NCBI GenBank assembly: GCA_965659415.1
Contig: CBFHVA010000010.1
Location: forward strand, 35,003 to 99,002
From: Phaeocystidibacter sp965659415
GTDB lineage: Bacteria > Bacteroidota > Bacteroidia > Flavobacteriales > Schleiferiaceae
Length of the DNA: 64,000 bases
Direction of reading: 5' to 3'
The translations under genes and the position numbers were made by a program. Every line of letters begins with the position of its first letter. Positions within the stretch are counted from its first letter, which is position 1. Under the pieces are notes generated by a model that made no database searches, was not told the origin of the DNA, and was given only the letters and a program-made list of their open reading frames with translations. Positions 33,935 through 42,177 of the stretch are shown here, one piece after another.

Positions 33935-34250
33935 GTCCCCGTTCATTTCTCAGCTCGCGAATGATCTCCTTTATTTCTCGAAGTTGTTTCATGATGCTCT
34001 TTGAAGATTTGTCTTGCCGATCTAAGTCCACAATCAAATCAATCTTAGCATTAACCAACAAGTGAATGGGAACGTCTAGTATTTCACAAATCTTGCATAT
34101 TTCTAGAAGCGTCCAATCCTTTTCACCGTGTTCGAGTCTTTGATATTGCCGTAAACTGGTGTCTAATTCAATGCTCATGAACTCCTGCGAGTACCCGCGG
34201 TGCAGGCGAATTTGATGGATTCGTTTCCGAATTTTGTCCGCATCTTTCAT
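33909..34250 (-). CDS. XRE-family helix-turn-helix regulator with C-terminal helix
   Basis: A 113-residue protein. Residues about 7-66 form an XRE/Cro HTH domain (IRKRIHQIRLHRGYSQEFMSIEL, RQYQRLEHGEKDWTLLEICKICEILDVP). Residues 75-105 are charged and probably form a coiled coil (QLREIKEIIRELRNER). This small HTH-plus-coil architecture is common in flavobacteria. The target is unknown; the gene stands alone between convergent accC and the dxs gene, and its last five codons sit in the accC terminator. Confidence 0.85.
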   Translation of the reverse strand: MKDADKIRKRIHQIRLHRGYSQEFMSIELDTSLRQYQRLEHGEKDWTLLEICKICEILDVPIHLLVNAKIDLIVDLDRQDKSSKSIMKQLREIKEIIRELRNERGQKKPSTED

Positions 34251-34339
34251 GATTTCATGAGGTTAGGTTCTTCTAATTTAACAAATCAAAAAGATGAAAT
34301 CGCAAACTCAGATTATTCGTACAGGTTTGAAGAGCAACC

Positions 34340-35998
34340 TCAGAGAAGCGAAAGACATTGCTCGTAAACGGATTTCTCATCCATGTTTAATTGCGCATGC
34401 AGTGTTTCCACCTCGCCGTGAGGAATGAAGGTATCCGGCAAATGAAGGCGATGAATCCGGGGAGTTGTGATGAAGGATTGGTCACCCAACCATTCTAAAA
34501 TGGCAGTCCCTATTCCACCCACAACGCTATCTTCGAGTACTATCCAATCCGTATAATTATCGACGGCTTCGGCCAGCTTAGCTCGATCAATCGGCTTAAC
34601 AAACAAGTGGTGCAGTACACCTATCTTATGCCCTTCCTGCTCTAGTTTCGTGGCCACTTTTTCAGCACGCCTCGACATGGTTCCGGTAGACATAATGCAC
34701 AACTTCTCACCTTCACGAACCCACCTAGACTGACCTACGGGAATCGCTTCGAATTGGCCTTTCGCATCAAATCTCGCTTCCGTGTCTCGAGGGTAACGAA
34801 TAACCACAGGACCTTCACTTTGTGCAGCTGTGTAGAGCATATCTCGCAGTTCAATTCCATTTCGAGGAGCTGATATCACCAAGTTTGGAATAGGTCTGAG
34901 GAAGGCTAAATCAAATGCTCCGTGGTGAGTTGGGCCGTCTTCGCCGACCAATCCAGCTCGGTCGAGGCAAATGATTACTGGTAAATTTTGTAGGGCGATA
35001 TCGTGGATAATCTGATCATAAGCTCGTTGCGCAAAGGTGCTGTACAAATGCAGGATGGGCTTGCCCCCGCTTGCTGCAATGCCAGCGGCTAGAGTGGCTG
35101 CGTGTTGTTCCGCAATCCCGACATCTACAATTCGATCGGGATAGTTCTTCTTCGTCTGCTTCAAGCCCGCACCACTGATCATGGCGGGTGAAATTACCGT
35201 AATTCTTTCATCGCGCTCGAGTAACTCTTCGATGGCCTCACCAAACACATCTTGAAAAGGCAATTCGGAATGATACTTTGGTTCCGAAGGAAGTGACTCT
35301 GCCTTGGTTTTAACGCGAAGTATCCGCGGTCCCTTTGCTTTAACAGAAACACGCAGCTTTTCAACGAGCCCTTTTGTATCGTGACCATCAAATTCACCTA
35401 GATAGCCCAGATTCAAGGACTCAAAAAAGCCTTGATAAGAGTCTAGTTCCGACAGTGCGCCAACATTGGGGTCTATGGCCTTGGCGTTGTCATTGAGTAT
35501 TATGAGCACGTTAAGATCTGTAGTGCCCAAAAAATTCAACGCTTCATAAGCCATTCCGCCAGTGAGCGCGCCATCGCCAATTACGGCCACATGTGCGTTG
35601 CTTTTTCCCTGGCGTTGGTCCTCAAGCGCCATTCCAGTAATGGCTGAAATACTAGTAGAAGAATGGCCTGTTCCAAAGGCGTCGAACTCGCTTTCTGCCC
35701 GGGCGGGAAAACCGCTCAATCCGCCAAACTTTCGATTTGTATGAAACTCATCTGCCCTGCCAGTTAGAACTTTGTGCACATAGGCTTGATGACCCACATC
35801 CCAGATCAAGACATCATCTGGAGTGTTCAACACATAGTGTAGCGCCGTGGTAAGTTCGGTGACAGCAAGACTGGACTCTAAGTGACCTTTTTTATGATTG
35901 GGTGCCTCACGGAGGAAGGTTCGCAAGTTAGAAGCCACCGTATCGAGCTGCGAAACAGAGTAACCGCGAAGTTCTTCAAGTTTGGGAATCCGAATCAT
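34340..35998 (-). CDS. dxs: 1-deoxy-D-xylulose-5-phosphate synthase, short form
   Basis: A 552-residue thiamine diphosphate enzyme joining pyruvate and glyceraldehyde 3-phosphate, feeding isoprenoids, thiamine and pyridoxal phosphate. It has the ThDP/Mg motif GDGALTGGMAYEALNFLG with LNDN, VGHQAYVHKVLTGR, FGTGHSSTSISA, and GIAEQHAATLAAG in the second half. It is about 70 residues shorter than E. coli DXS: after DPNVGAL only about ten residues precede the LGYLGEFDGHD segment where about fifty are usual, and the GxGYxPAE loop is replaced by TKAESLPSEPKYH. It is probably functional but divergent. The start at 35998 lies four nt after a -7 element. Confidence 0.9.
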   Translation of the reverse strand: MIRIPKLEELRGYSVSQLDTVASNLRTFLREAPNHKKGHLESSLAVTELTTALHYVLNTPDDVLIWDVGHQAYVHKVLTGRADEFHTNRKFGGLSGFPARAESEFDAFGTGHSSTSISAITGMALEDQRQGKSNAHVAVIGDGALTGGMAYEALNFLGTTDLNVLIILNDNAKAIDPNVGALSELDSYQGFFESLNLGYLGEFDGHDTKGLVEKLRVSVKAKGPRILRVKTKAESLPSEPKYHSELPFQDVFGEAIEELLERDERITVISPAMISGAGLKQTKKNYPDRIVDVGIAEQHAATLAAGIAASGGKPILHLYSTFAQRAYDQIIHDIALQNLPVIICLDRAGLVGEDGPTHHGAFDLAFLRPIPNLVISAPRNGIELRDMLYTAAQSEGPVVIRYPRDTEARFDAKGQFEAIPVGQSRWVREGEKLCIMSTGTMSRRAEKVATKLEQEGHKIGVLHHLFVKPIDRAKLAEAVDNYTDWIVLEDSVVGGIGTAILEWLGDQSFITTPRIHRLHLPDTFIPHGEVETLHAQLNMDEKSVYEQCLSLL

Positions 35999-36002
35999 GT
36001 AT

Positions 36003-36010
36003 CAAAGTTA
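36003..36010 (-). promoter_or_regulatory. -7 element TAACTTTG immediately before dxs
   Basis: An exact TAnnTTTG match on the minus strand ends 4 nt before the dxs ATG, so the transcript would be leaderless or nearly so. It lies in the gap between trpS and dxs. Confidence 0.5.
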
Positions 36011-36025
36011 CGCCAACCGGGTTTA

Positions 36026-36997
36026 TCAATAACCCATCACCGTTCTCACTCTTGCAAGGGTGGCATCGGCAACACCCTTTGCCTTTTCTGCACCTTTTGC
36101 CAAGGCCTCATAGATCTCATCAGGCTTGGCAATCAGTTCGTCAAACTTTGCTCGCTCTTTAGCAAATTCTTCCAGGATGAGTTCGAGTAAGGCCTTCTTG
36201 GCATGACCAAAACCATAGTTGCCACCGAGGTAGTTCTGACGCATTTCTGCAACCTGCTCATCTGTTGCCAAGAGCTGGTACAGTGCAAATACGTTGCAGG
36301 CATCGGGATCCTTCGGGTCTTCAAGCGGCGTAGAATCAGTCACAATTCCCATCACTTGCTTCTTGAGCTGGTTTTTCGGAAGGAAGATATCGATCACGTT
36401 CCCGTAAGACTTGGACATTTTCTGTCCGTCCGTTCCCGGAATAGTCATCACATTCTCGTCGATCAACGGTTCGGGTAGAACAAATACATCTTGGTCGTAT
36501 TCAAGATTCACCTTGTTCGCGATATCTCGAGTCATCTCCAAGTGTTGCTTCTGATCCTTTCCTACAGGAACTATATCTGCATCGTACAAGATGATGTCGG
36601 CCGCCATTAATACGGGATAGTCGAATAAGCCCGCATTCACATCGCTCAACTTGTCGCTTTTATCCTTGAAGCTGTGTGCATTGGCCAACATGGGATAAGG
36701 CGTGAAGCAGTTGAGGTACCAAGTGAGCTCCGTACATTGAGGCACCGCAGATTGTAGGTAGAATACCGATTTATCGGGATCCAATCCACAAGCTAGCCAT
36801 GCAGCCGCAGTGGCTAGAACGTTTTGTTTGCGTTGCTCTGCATCTTTGATGGTGGTCAAAGAATGCAAATCGGCAATGAAGAGAAATGACTCTGTATTTG
36901 AGTTGTTGGCTTGTTGAATAGCAGGGCGAATGGCCCCGAGAATATTGCCTAGATGTTGTCGGCCGGAGCTTTGAATACCGGTCAGTACACGTTTCAT
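36026..36997 (-). CDS. trpS: Tryptophanyl-tRNA synthetase
   Basis: A 323-residue class Ic aminoacyl-tRNA synthetase that charges tRNA-Trp. The N-terminal TGIQSSGRQHLGNILGA holds the HIGH-equivalent motif (HLGN), AGTDGQKMSKSYGN holds KMSKS, and FLFIADLHSLTT and DADIVPVGKDQKQHLEMTRDIA are standard for bacterial TrpRS. The length is normal. The upstream lipoprotein gene ends 13 nt before its start, so it may be part of the minus-strand unit from 38902 to 36026. Confidence 0.97.
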   Translation of the reverse strand: MKRVLTGIQSSGRQHLGNILGAIRPAIQQANNSNTESFLFIADLHSLTTIKDAEQRKQNVLATAAAWLACGLDPDKSVFYLQSAVPQCTELTWYLNCFTPYPMLANAHSFKDKSDKLSDVNAGLFDYPVLMAADIILYDADIVPVGKDQKQHLEMTRDIANKVNLEYDQDVFVLPEPLIDENVMTIPGTDGQKMSKSYGNVIDIFLPKNQLKKQVMGIVTDSTPLEDPKDPDACNVFALYQLLATDEQVAEMRQNYLGGNYGFGHAKKALLELILEEFAKERAKFDELIAKPDEIYEALAKGAEKAKGVADATLARVRTVMGY

Positions 36998-37010
36998 TCA
37001 ATAGTGGTTC

Positions 37011-37514
37011 TTAACGACGAAGAATTACTTCCATATCTACAGGAACAAAGGTATTGCTTCCTGAATCTAAAATGGGAACTACGCTCTGCCATCTTTGCTT
37101 TTGATCCCAATCTTCCAAGATTTCATATTTGAGAGTATCAATTCCGTCTTCCATGTAAATGGAATCAACTCCAACCATCCACCAAGTACCATCGCCCTCT
37201 CGGTAGAACGGCAAGCGAAGTGGTTCACTAGTTCCTATATCGATACGGGCTGTGAAACCCATGAAGTAATCGGCAGTACTATCGGTGCGAAAATCAAAGG
37301 TTCCATATACGTCTTCGCCATCTCCGAAAACGTTTATTCCTTGTGATGGATCGATCGGATTCGGAACGAATGCTTCGTACTCCACACTAGTAAGTTCCCA
37401 TTCTTTACCCACGCGTTGTTCGATGGTCCCCGTGCGGGTATACTCGCTGGTTGGGTCATTCTGACAAGCGGAAACGAGAGCGATAAAGAATGCAAAGAGT
37501 AGTATTTTCTTCAT
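37011..37514 (-). CDS. Lipoprotein of unknown function (lipocalin-like size)
   Basis: A 167-residue predicted lipoprotein (lipobox VSAC, Cys about 17). The mature part begins with an acidic linker and then GKEWELTSVEYEAF, GTFDFRTDSTADYFMGF and GDGTWWMVGVDSIYM, alternating strands suggestive of a small beta-barrel such as the lipocalin-like families of Bacteroidota. No catalytic motif is seen. It lies between an SDR gene and trpS on the same strand. Confidence 0.7.
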   Translation of the reverse strand: MKKILLFAFFIALVSACQNDPTSEYTRTGTIEQRVGKEWELTSVEYEAFVPNPIDPSQGINVFGDGEDVYGTFDFRTDSTADYFMGFTARIDIGTSEPLRLPFYREGDGTWWMVGVDSIYMEDGIDTLKYEILEDWDQKQRWQSVVPILDSGSNTFVPVDMEVILRR

Positions 37515-37532
37515 GTACGGAAGGTAATATTT

Positions 37533-38231
37533 TTAGCTTAAGTCTCTGATAGAGAATACGTATCCCAGAGCTTCTTCGGGACACCTTGCTTGTTTGGCAA
37601 TTAATGCTGCCACCTTAGCCGGGCTTTGTAAATCGCCGTTTTCGTGCATAGACTTGAAGCGTTCCACTTCTGGGAAGTCCTCTTGGGTGCTCGATCGAAT
37701 ACTCGCTTGCATCTCCGTATCCACTACGCCAGGGGCAATACTCAAGAATTGAATATCCTGACGGTCTTCGTTCCAAACACTTGTCATCATATCCACAGCG
37801 GCTTTCGACGCACAGTAGGCACTCCATGAAGGAATGGCATATTTACCAGCGCCTGAGCTGATGCTCACCACGGTTTTATGAGTGGCTGCAGATTGGTCAA
37901 CGAAGAAGTTCGTCCATCGCATAACGGCCGAAACGTTCAGTTCAAAGAGACGGGACACTTCGGATGGGTCGAGGTTTCCAACCGGTTGTACAGGCCCAAT
38001 CCAGCCCGCATTGTTAATCAAGATTTCTCGCTCGGCTTCAAGATTGATTGCCAACGACTCTTGTGATGACGGGTCGTTCAGATCTACAATTATATGCTTG
38101 TAATTAGAGTGTTTGGGACCTTCACGCCTGCTATAGCCCACCACCGTGCAGTTCTCAAGTTCAGCAAAATGCAAGGCCAATGCACGACCGAGGCCACTGC
38201 TGGTGCCCGTAATGTGAACCGTAGTGTTCAA
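37533..38231 (-). CDS. Short-chain dehydrogenase/reductase (sepiapterin reductase-like)
   Basis: A 232-residue NAD(P)-dependent oxidoreductase. It has the Rossmann TGTSSGLGRALA, NNAG followed by WIGPVQPV, the catalytic Ser in VSISSGAG, and YCASKAAVD with Tyr and Lys. The RxxG-type NADPH-selecting residues (GYSRREG) and overall size resemble the sepiapterin reductase/benzil reductase group, but the substrate cannot be told from sequence. It starts 2 nt after the ktrA stop, so both are co-transcribed. Confidence 0.88.
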   Translation of the reverse strand: MNTTVHITGTSSGLGRALALHFAELENCTVVGYSRREGPKHSNYKHIIVDLNDPSSQESLAINLEAEREILINNAGWIGPVQPVGNLDPSEVSRLFELNVSAVMRWTNFFVDQSAATHKTVVSISSGAGKYAIPSWSAYCASKAAVDMMTSVWNEDRQDIQFLSIAPGVVDTEMQASIRSSTQEDFPEVERFKSMHENGDLQSPAKVAALIAKQARCPEEALGYVFSIRDLS

Positions 38232-38233
38232 GC

Positions 38234-38902
38234 CTAGTTGTTGATTTCGATGAAGCGCTCAATGTCGCGCACGGTACCAAATACTACGATAATATCGCCT
38301 TCTTCAACTATGGTATCTGCATCAGGTACACCATAAATGTGGTGTTCTTTGTTCTCTTTGCGTAGTAAAGTAACCAGGTTGAGCTTGTACTTTTCGCGGA
38401 GGCCAATGTCTCCGAGCGTTCTGCTGTAGAGCGCACGCGGAGCCTTAATCTCTACAATCTCATAACCGTCTGGCAATTCGAAACACATCACCACACCTGG
38501 GTTGATCAACTGCTCTGCAATGTTGTTCGCAACCTCGTCTTCCGGACTAAGAATTTCTTCAATCCCCATCTTTTCGATGATGCGACGCTGAGTAGGTCCT
38601 TGGGCTCTCGCGATAATGCGACCAATTTCTAGCTCTTGCAATTGGAAACAACAGAGGAGAAGATCTTGGAAATTCTGTCCAATGGAAACAATTACAGCAT
38701 CCATCTTCGACAAATTTTGCGACTCAAGAGCCTTACTGTCGGTTGCATCTAGGGTTACGGCGTAAGCCACATCTTCGCGAATGGCCTCTACCTTTTCTTC
38801 GTCGGTGTCAATTGCGATTACTTCAGCACCTTTCATGCTGAGCTTTCGGGCGATGGCTGAGCCAAATTGGCCCAAACCGATTACGGCAAATTTTTCTGCC
38901 AT
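38234..38902 (-). CDS. ktrA: KtrA-type potassium uptake regulatory subunit (RCK domain)
   Basis: A 222-residue cytosolic gating protein for a Trk/Ktr potassium channel. The N-terminal RCK_N domain has the nucleotide-binding VIGLGQFGSAIARKL and acidic IDTDEEKVE; the C-terminal RCK_C domain (about residues 140-220) ends with IVVFGTVRDIERFIEIN. The membrane partner (KtrB/TrkH) is not in this window, so it must be encoded elsewhere. A perfect inverted repeat lies just upstream at 38918-38940. Confidence 0.92.
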   Translation of the reverse strand: MAEKFAVIGLGQFGSAIARKLSMKGAEVIAIDTDEEKVEAIREDVAYAVTLDATDSKALESQNLSKMDAVIVSIGQNFQDLLLCCFQLQELEIGRIIARAQGPTQRRIIEKMGIEEILSPEDEVANNIAEQLINPGVVMCFELPDGYEIVEIKAPRALYSRTLGDIGLREKYKLNLVTLLRKENKEHHIYGVPDADTIVEEGDIIVVFGTVRDIERFIEINN

Positions 38903-38917
38903 GAGTTCAATATTGTG

Positions 38918-38940
38918 TGATTGAGCTTATAACTCAATCA
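38918..38940 (-). promoter_or_regulatory. Perfect 8-bp inverted repeat between the PLP enzyme gene and ktrA
   Basis: TGATTGAG (38918-38925) and CTCAATCA (38933-38940) flank a 7-nt spacer. It contains the stop codon of the upstream gene and begins 15 nt before the ktrA ATG. No T-run follows, so it is a candidate operator or mRNA hairpin rather than a terminator. Confidence 0.5.
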
Positions 38941-40101
38941 GATGTGTTTTAGTGCGTTATCTAGATCGGCGATTAAGTCGTCCGCATTTTCAATACCCAC
39001 GCTTAATCGAATTAATCCGTCAACTACCCCAGTTTTCATACGTTCTTCCACAGGAATAGCGGCGTGGGTCATACTGGCTGGGTGTCCGGCTAGTGATTCA
39101 ACTCCCCCAAGCGATTCAGCTAAGGTGAACACCTGCATAGCAGAAACCACTTTACTGGCATCTTCAAAGGTTCCTCCCTTCACTACAAAGGAAATCATTC
39201 CACCAAAATCGCTCATTTGCTTTTTGGCAATGGCATGACCCGGATGATCTTCAAACCCTGGCCAATATACCTTTTCAACTTTGGAATGATCTTTTAAGAA
39301 ATGGGCGATTTTCGCTCCATTCTTGCAATGGCGTTCCATGCGAACATCCAGTGTTTTAATACCTCGCAAAGTTAGGAAAGAGTCCATGGGTCCGCATACG
39401 GCGCCAGCGGAATTCTGAATGAAGTAAAGCTTCTCGGCAATGGCCTCATCGGCGGTAGTCAGTAAGCCTAATACCACATCGGAATGACCACCTAAATATT
39501 TGGTGGCACTGTGTAGTACGATATCAGCTCCGAGCTCCAACGGGCGTTGCAATATGGGCGTAGCAAAGGTGTTGTCAACCACCAACATGGCTCCGGCTTT
39601 TTTGGCAACCTGAGCCATCGCTTCAATATCGATGATATTCATCATTGGATTCGTAGGAGTTTCTACCCAAATGAGCTTCGTTTTTTCGGTTACCAACGAC
39701 TCAACTACTGCCGTTTCGTCCATTGGTGTGAAGTTGAACACCAATCCAAAGTCCTCGTAAATCTTCGTGAACTGACGGTAAGATCCTCCATAAAGGTCGT
39801 TCGTGGAGATCACCTCGTCCCCGGGAGAAAGCATTTTCAATACGGTATCGACTGCAGCGAGACCACTGCCAAAGGCTAGTCCGAACTTTCCGCCTTCAAT
39901 GGAAGCAATGCTCTTTTCTAAAGCGGTTCGTGTAGGGTTGCCGGTTCTGGAATATTCGTATCCCTTGTGCACCCCTGGGGCCGACTGTGCATAGGTTGAA
40001 GTCTGATATATGGGAGGCATAACAGCCCCTGTGCTTGGATCAGGTTCTTGTCCTCCGTGTATGGTCAGCGTTCCAATTTTGAGGTCGCTTTGATCTTTCA
40101 T
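38938..40101 (-). CDS. Cystathionine gamma-synthase / gamma-lyase family PLP enzyme
   Basis: A 387-residue pyridoxal-phosphate enzyme of trans-sulfuration, cytosolic. Typical motifs are PPIYQTSTYAQSAPG, YEYSRTGNPTR, the PLP-binding FGSGLAAVDTVL, VDNTFATP, and the Schiff-base Lys in HSATKYLGGHSD. Gamma-synthase (methionine synthesis) and gamma-lyase (cysteine synthesis) cannot be separated by eye. The start is set at ATG 40101 because the longer ORF from 40128 would overlap the -7 element at 40126-40133. Confidence 0.92.
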   Translation of the reverse strand: MKDQSDLKIGTLTIHGGQEPDPSTGAVMPPIYQTSTYAQSAPGVHKGYEYSRTGNPTRTALEKSIASIEGGKFGLAFGSGLAAVDTVLKMLSPGDEVISTNDLYGGSYRQFTKIYEDFGLVFNFTPMDETAVVESLVTEKTKLIWVETPTNPMMNIIDIEAMAQVAKKAGAMLVVDNTFATPILQRPLELGADIVLHSATKYLGGHSDVVLGLLTTADEAIAEKLYFIQNSAGAVCGPMDSFLTLRGIKTLDVRMERHCKNGAKIAHFLKDHSKVEKVYWPGFEDHPGHAIAKKQMSDFGGMISFVVKGGTFEDASKVVSAMQVFTLAESLGGVESLAGHPASMTHAAIPVEERMKTGVVDGLIRLSVGIENADDLIADLDNALKHI

Positions 40102-40125
40102 GCCTGCATGTTTCAATTGAAGAAT

Positions 40126-40133
40126 CAAAGGTA
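40126..40133 (-). promoter_or_regulatory. -7 element TACCTTTG of the trans-sulfuration enzyme gene
   Basis: Exact TAnnTTTG match on the minus strand, 24 nt before the ATG at 40101. Confidence 0.6.
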
Positions 40134-40248
40134 ATGAAGATTAACTCGTTCAACTATTAATCAGCTTATTACGATTTTAATCATCACTAACGCTCTAGCA
40201 TTGTGAGTGTCTAAATTGTAGGCTCGGGCAATTATGGTTGGAAATCGC

Positions 40249-40776
40249 TCAGAGTCTTTCTTCTTCAGAGGGACAGTCGTGACTTACACGTATCATGGAG
40301 CTGGTATCAAAGCCCGCCGCTTCAGCTTTTTGCTTTAGATCCGAGACTATAGATTCGTCAAGGGTCTCCGTTCGCGAGAGAATCCACAGGTAATTCCTAG
40401 TTGGAGATCCGACCAGTGCATACTCATAATCATCCCCTAATTCCATCACGAAGTAATCACCATAGAATGGCCAAAAGAATGAAACCTTAATTTCCCCTGG
40501 TTTACTTGCGTCTCGGCGGATTGCCTTCCCTTTAATTCTTTCCCAGCCATCTTCCCCATACCCGCTGTTTTCTACGAGGATGCTACTACCATCCGCATTT
40601 AATATGTAGGTGGCTTGCACGCAGAAGAGACCTTCTTCAAACGAATTGGGCAGTCGTTCAATTTCATACCAATTGCCAGCATATTTAGCAAGGTCAACCT
40701 GGTCAACAGTAGAAAGTGGCTTGTTGGATGAACACGCCGCGAGGAATAGTAATGGAAGGAAGAATTGAAGGCGCAT
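40249..40776 (-). CDS. Bacterial lipocalin (Blc-like) lipoprotein
   Basis: A 175-residue outer-membrane lipoprotein (lipobox LAAC). The mature part has the lipocalin signature GNWYEIERLPNSFEEGL near the N-terminus, YILNADGSSILVENSGY, and the C-terminal YALVGSPTRNYLWILSRT, all standard for Blc-type lipocalins that bind fatty acids or lysophospholipids under envelope stress. It stands alone, in the opposite direction to the ArsC-like gene; 147 nt separate it from the trans-sulfuration gene. Confidence 0.93.
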   Translation of the reverse strand: MRLQFFLPLLFLAACSSNKPLSTVDQVDLAKYAGNWYEIERLPNSFEEGLFCVQATYILNADGSSILVENSGYGEDGWERIKGKAIRRDASKPGEIKVSFFWPFYGDYFVMELGDDYEYALVGSPTRNYLWILSRTETLDESIVSDLKQKAEAAGFDTSSMIRVSHDCPSEEERL

Positions 40777-40861
40777 GATGGATGATGTTTATTGATCTAC
40801 GACGACTATATCAACATATAACTTACGAATATTTCGGCACTCTTTAGGTAGAAGTTCCCCT

Positions 40862-40869
40862 TATCTTTG
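40862..40869 (+). promoter_or_regulatory. -7 element TATCTTTG of the ArsC-like gene
   Basis: Exact TAnnTTTG match, 15 nt before the ATG at 40885; TTTAGG about 20 nt upstream may serve as -33. It supports the ATG over the TTG at 40867, which lies within the element. Confidence 0.6.
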
Positions 40870-40884
40870 TTGAAAATTCAAGCC

Positions 40885-41238
40885 ATGCGAAAGGTCATTT
40901 TTCACTTACCTAGCTGCTCTACATGTCAGCGCTTATTAAAAGATTGGAATACGGATGGCGTCGAGTTGCGCGACATCCGAAATTCGCCCATTACGGAGGA
41001 TGAAATTGATGAAATGGCTCGCTTAGCTGGAAGCTACGAAGACTTGTTTTCTCGTCGTGCTATGAAGTACCGTTCAATGGGGCTCCATGAAATGGACCTT
41101 TCAGAAGCTGATTATCGCAAGTATATTCTTCAGGAAGACACCTTCTTAAAAAGACCGGTTGTGCTGGTCGGCGATTCGATATTCATTGGTTCGGCTAAAA
41201 AGGATGCAGTTGCGGCTGCCGGAGCACTGGCAAAGTAG
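40885..41238 (+). CDS. ArsC/Spx-family thioredoxin-fold protein
   Basis: A 117-residue cytosolic protein of the arsenate reductase/Spx superfamily. The N-terminal LPSCSTCQRLL contains a CxxC redox pair, followed by ELRDIRNSPITEDEIDEMA and FLKRPVVLVGDSIFIG with the cis-Pro of the thioredoxin-like fold. True glutaredoxin-linked arsenate reduction versus a regulator or general reductase role cannot be decided; no arsenic resistance genes are nearby. The EamA transporter gene starts one nt after the stop. Confidence 0.85.
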   Translation: MRKVIFHLPSCSTCQRLLKDWNTDGVELRDIRNSPITEDEIDEMARLAGSYEDLFSRRAMKYRSMGLHEMDLSEADYRKYILQEDTFLKRPVVLVGDSIFIGSAKKDAVAAAGALAK

Positions 41239-41239
41239 G

Positions 41240-42160
41240 ATGAGCAAGGCTATTCGCAATGCACATTTAGCCTTATTGGCCGTGGCGCTTATTTATGGTG
41301 CGAATTATCTCATTGCCAAGAATGTGATGCATGGCTACCTCGAACCCCGAGGTTTTATCTTAGCTCGAGCCGTAGGGGCGACAACTTTGTTCTGGATATT
41401 CCATCGGTCTAAGTCAGGGGTACGCATAGCTAAAGCGGATATTCCTAGAGTAGCCTTGGCCGGCCTCTTTGGCGTGGCCTTGAATCAGATCATGTTCTTT
41501 GAGGGCTTGGTTCGAACCACCTCCATCAATGCGTCCATCATCATGACCATCAACCCAATTTTGGTGTTAGTCCTTTCGGCCATCTTGCTTAAAGAGAGTT
41601 TAGGCTGGATGAGGATTGTAGGCATTGCACTGGGTGCTAGCGGTGCAATCTGGTTGATTGCTGGAGGTGGGAAGGTTGATTTGCTCTCTGATGAAACCTC
41701 ATTGGGCAATCTGCTTATACTCGTAAATGCCACCTCCTACGGCTTGTATTTAATCACGGTGAAGCCACTAATGGCCAAATATCCTCCCATACTGATCATC
41801 AAGTGGGTGTTTGTTGTTGGGACGCTATATGTCTTACCCTTTGGGTTTGATCAACTGATGAACGCCCCCTACGAAATATGGACTTCTCGTATTTATTTGG
41901 AGGTAGCCTTTGTGATTGTCTTTACTACATTCTTTGCCTATCTCCTCAATATTTTCGCCTTGAAAACGGTGAGTAGCACGACCGTTTCTGCCTACATTTA
42001 TTTGCAGCCGGTAGTAGCTACGGCTTTGAGTTTGTGGGTGGGAGTTGGCGTACTAGGATGGAAGCAAGCGGGTGCGGCAGCCTTGATCTTTGGCGGCGTA
42101 TACCTTGCCAATTTCTACAAGCGCAAAGGAGCTCAAGTGGCGCATAAATCTGTATCTTAG
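41240..42160 (+). CDS. EamA-family (DMT) transporter
   Basis: A 306-residue inner-membrane protein with ten hydrophobic segments in two EamA repeats (residues about 8-140 and 155-295). Motifs such as GVALNQIMFFEGLVRTTSINASIIMTINPILV and FFAYLLNIFALKTVSSTTVSAYIYLQPVVA are typical of drug/metabolite exporters. The start is the ATG at 41240; the longer ORF from 41159 overlaps the ArsC-like gene. The substrate is unknown. Confidence 0.9.
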   Translation: MSKAIRNAHLALLAVALIYGANYLIAKNVMHGYLEPRGFILARAVGATTLFWIFHRSKSGVRIAKADIPRVALAGLFGVALNQIMFFEGLVRTTSINASIIMTINPILVLVLSAILLKESLGWMRIVGIALGASGAIWLIAGGGKVDLLSDETSLGNLLILVNATSYGLYLITVKPLMAKYPPILIIKWVFVVGTLYVLPFGFDQLMNAPYEIWTSRIYLEVAFVIVFTTFFAYLLNIFALKTVSSTTVSAYIYLQPVVATALSLWVGVGVLGWKQAGAAALIFGGVYLANFYKRKGAQVAHKSVS

Positions 42161-42177
42161 GGAGAATCATCGCTCAT

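Noticed and set aside
40885..42160. Arsenic resistance operon (ArsC plus an exporter)
   Set aside because: The exporter is an EamA/DMT protein, not ArsB/Acr3, and no arsR is present; ArsC/Spx-fold proteins often have other roles.
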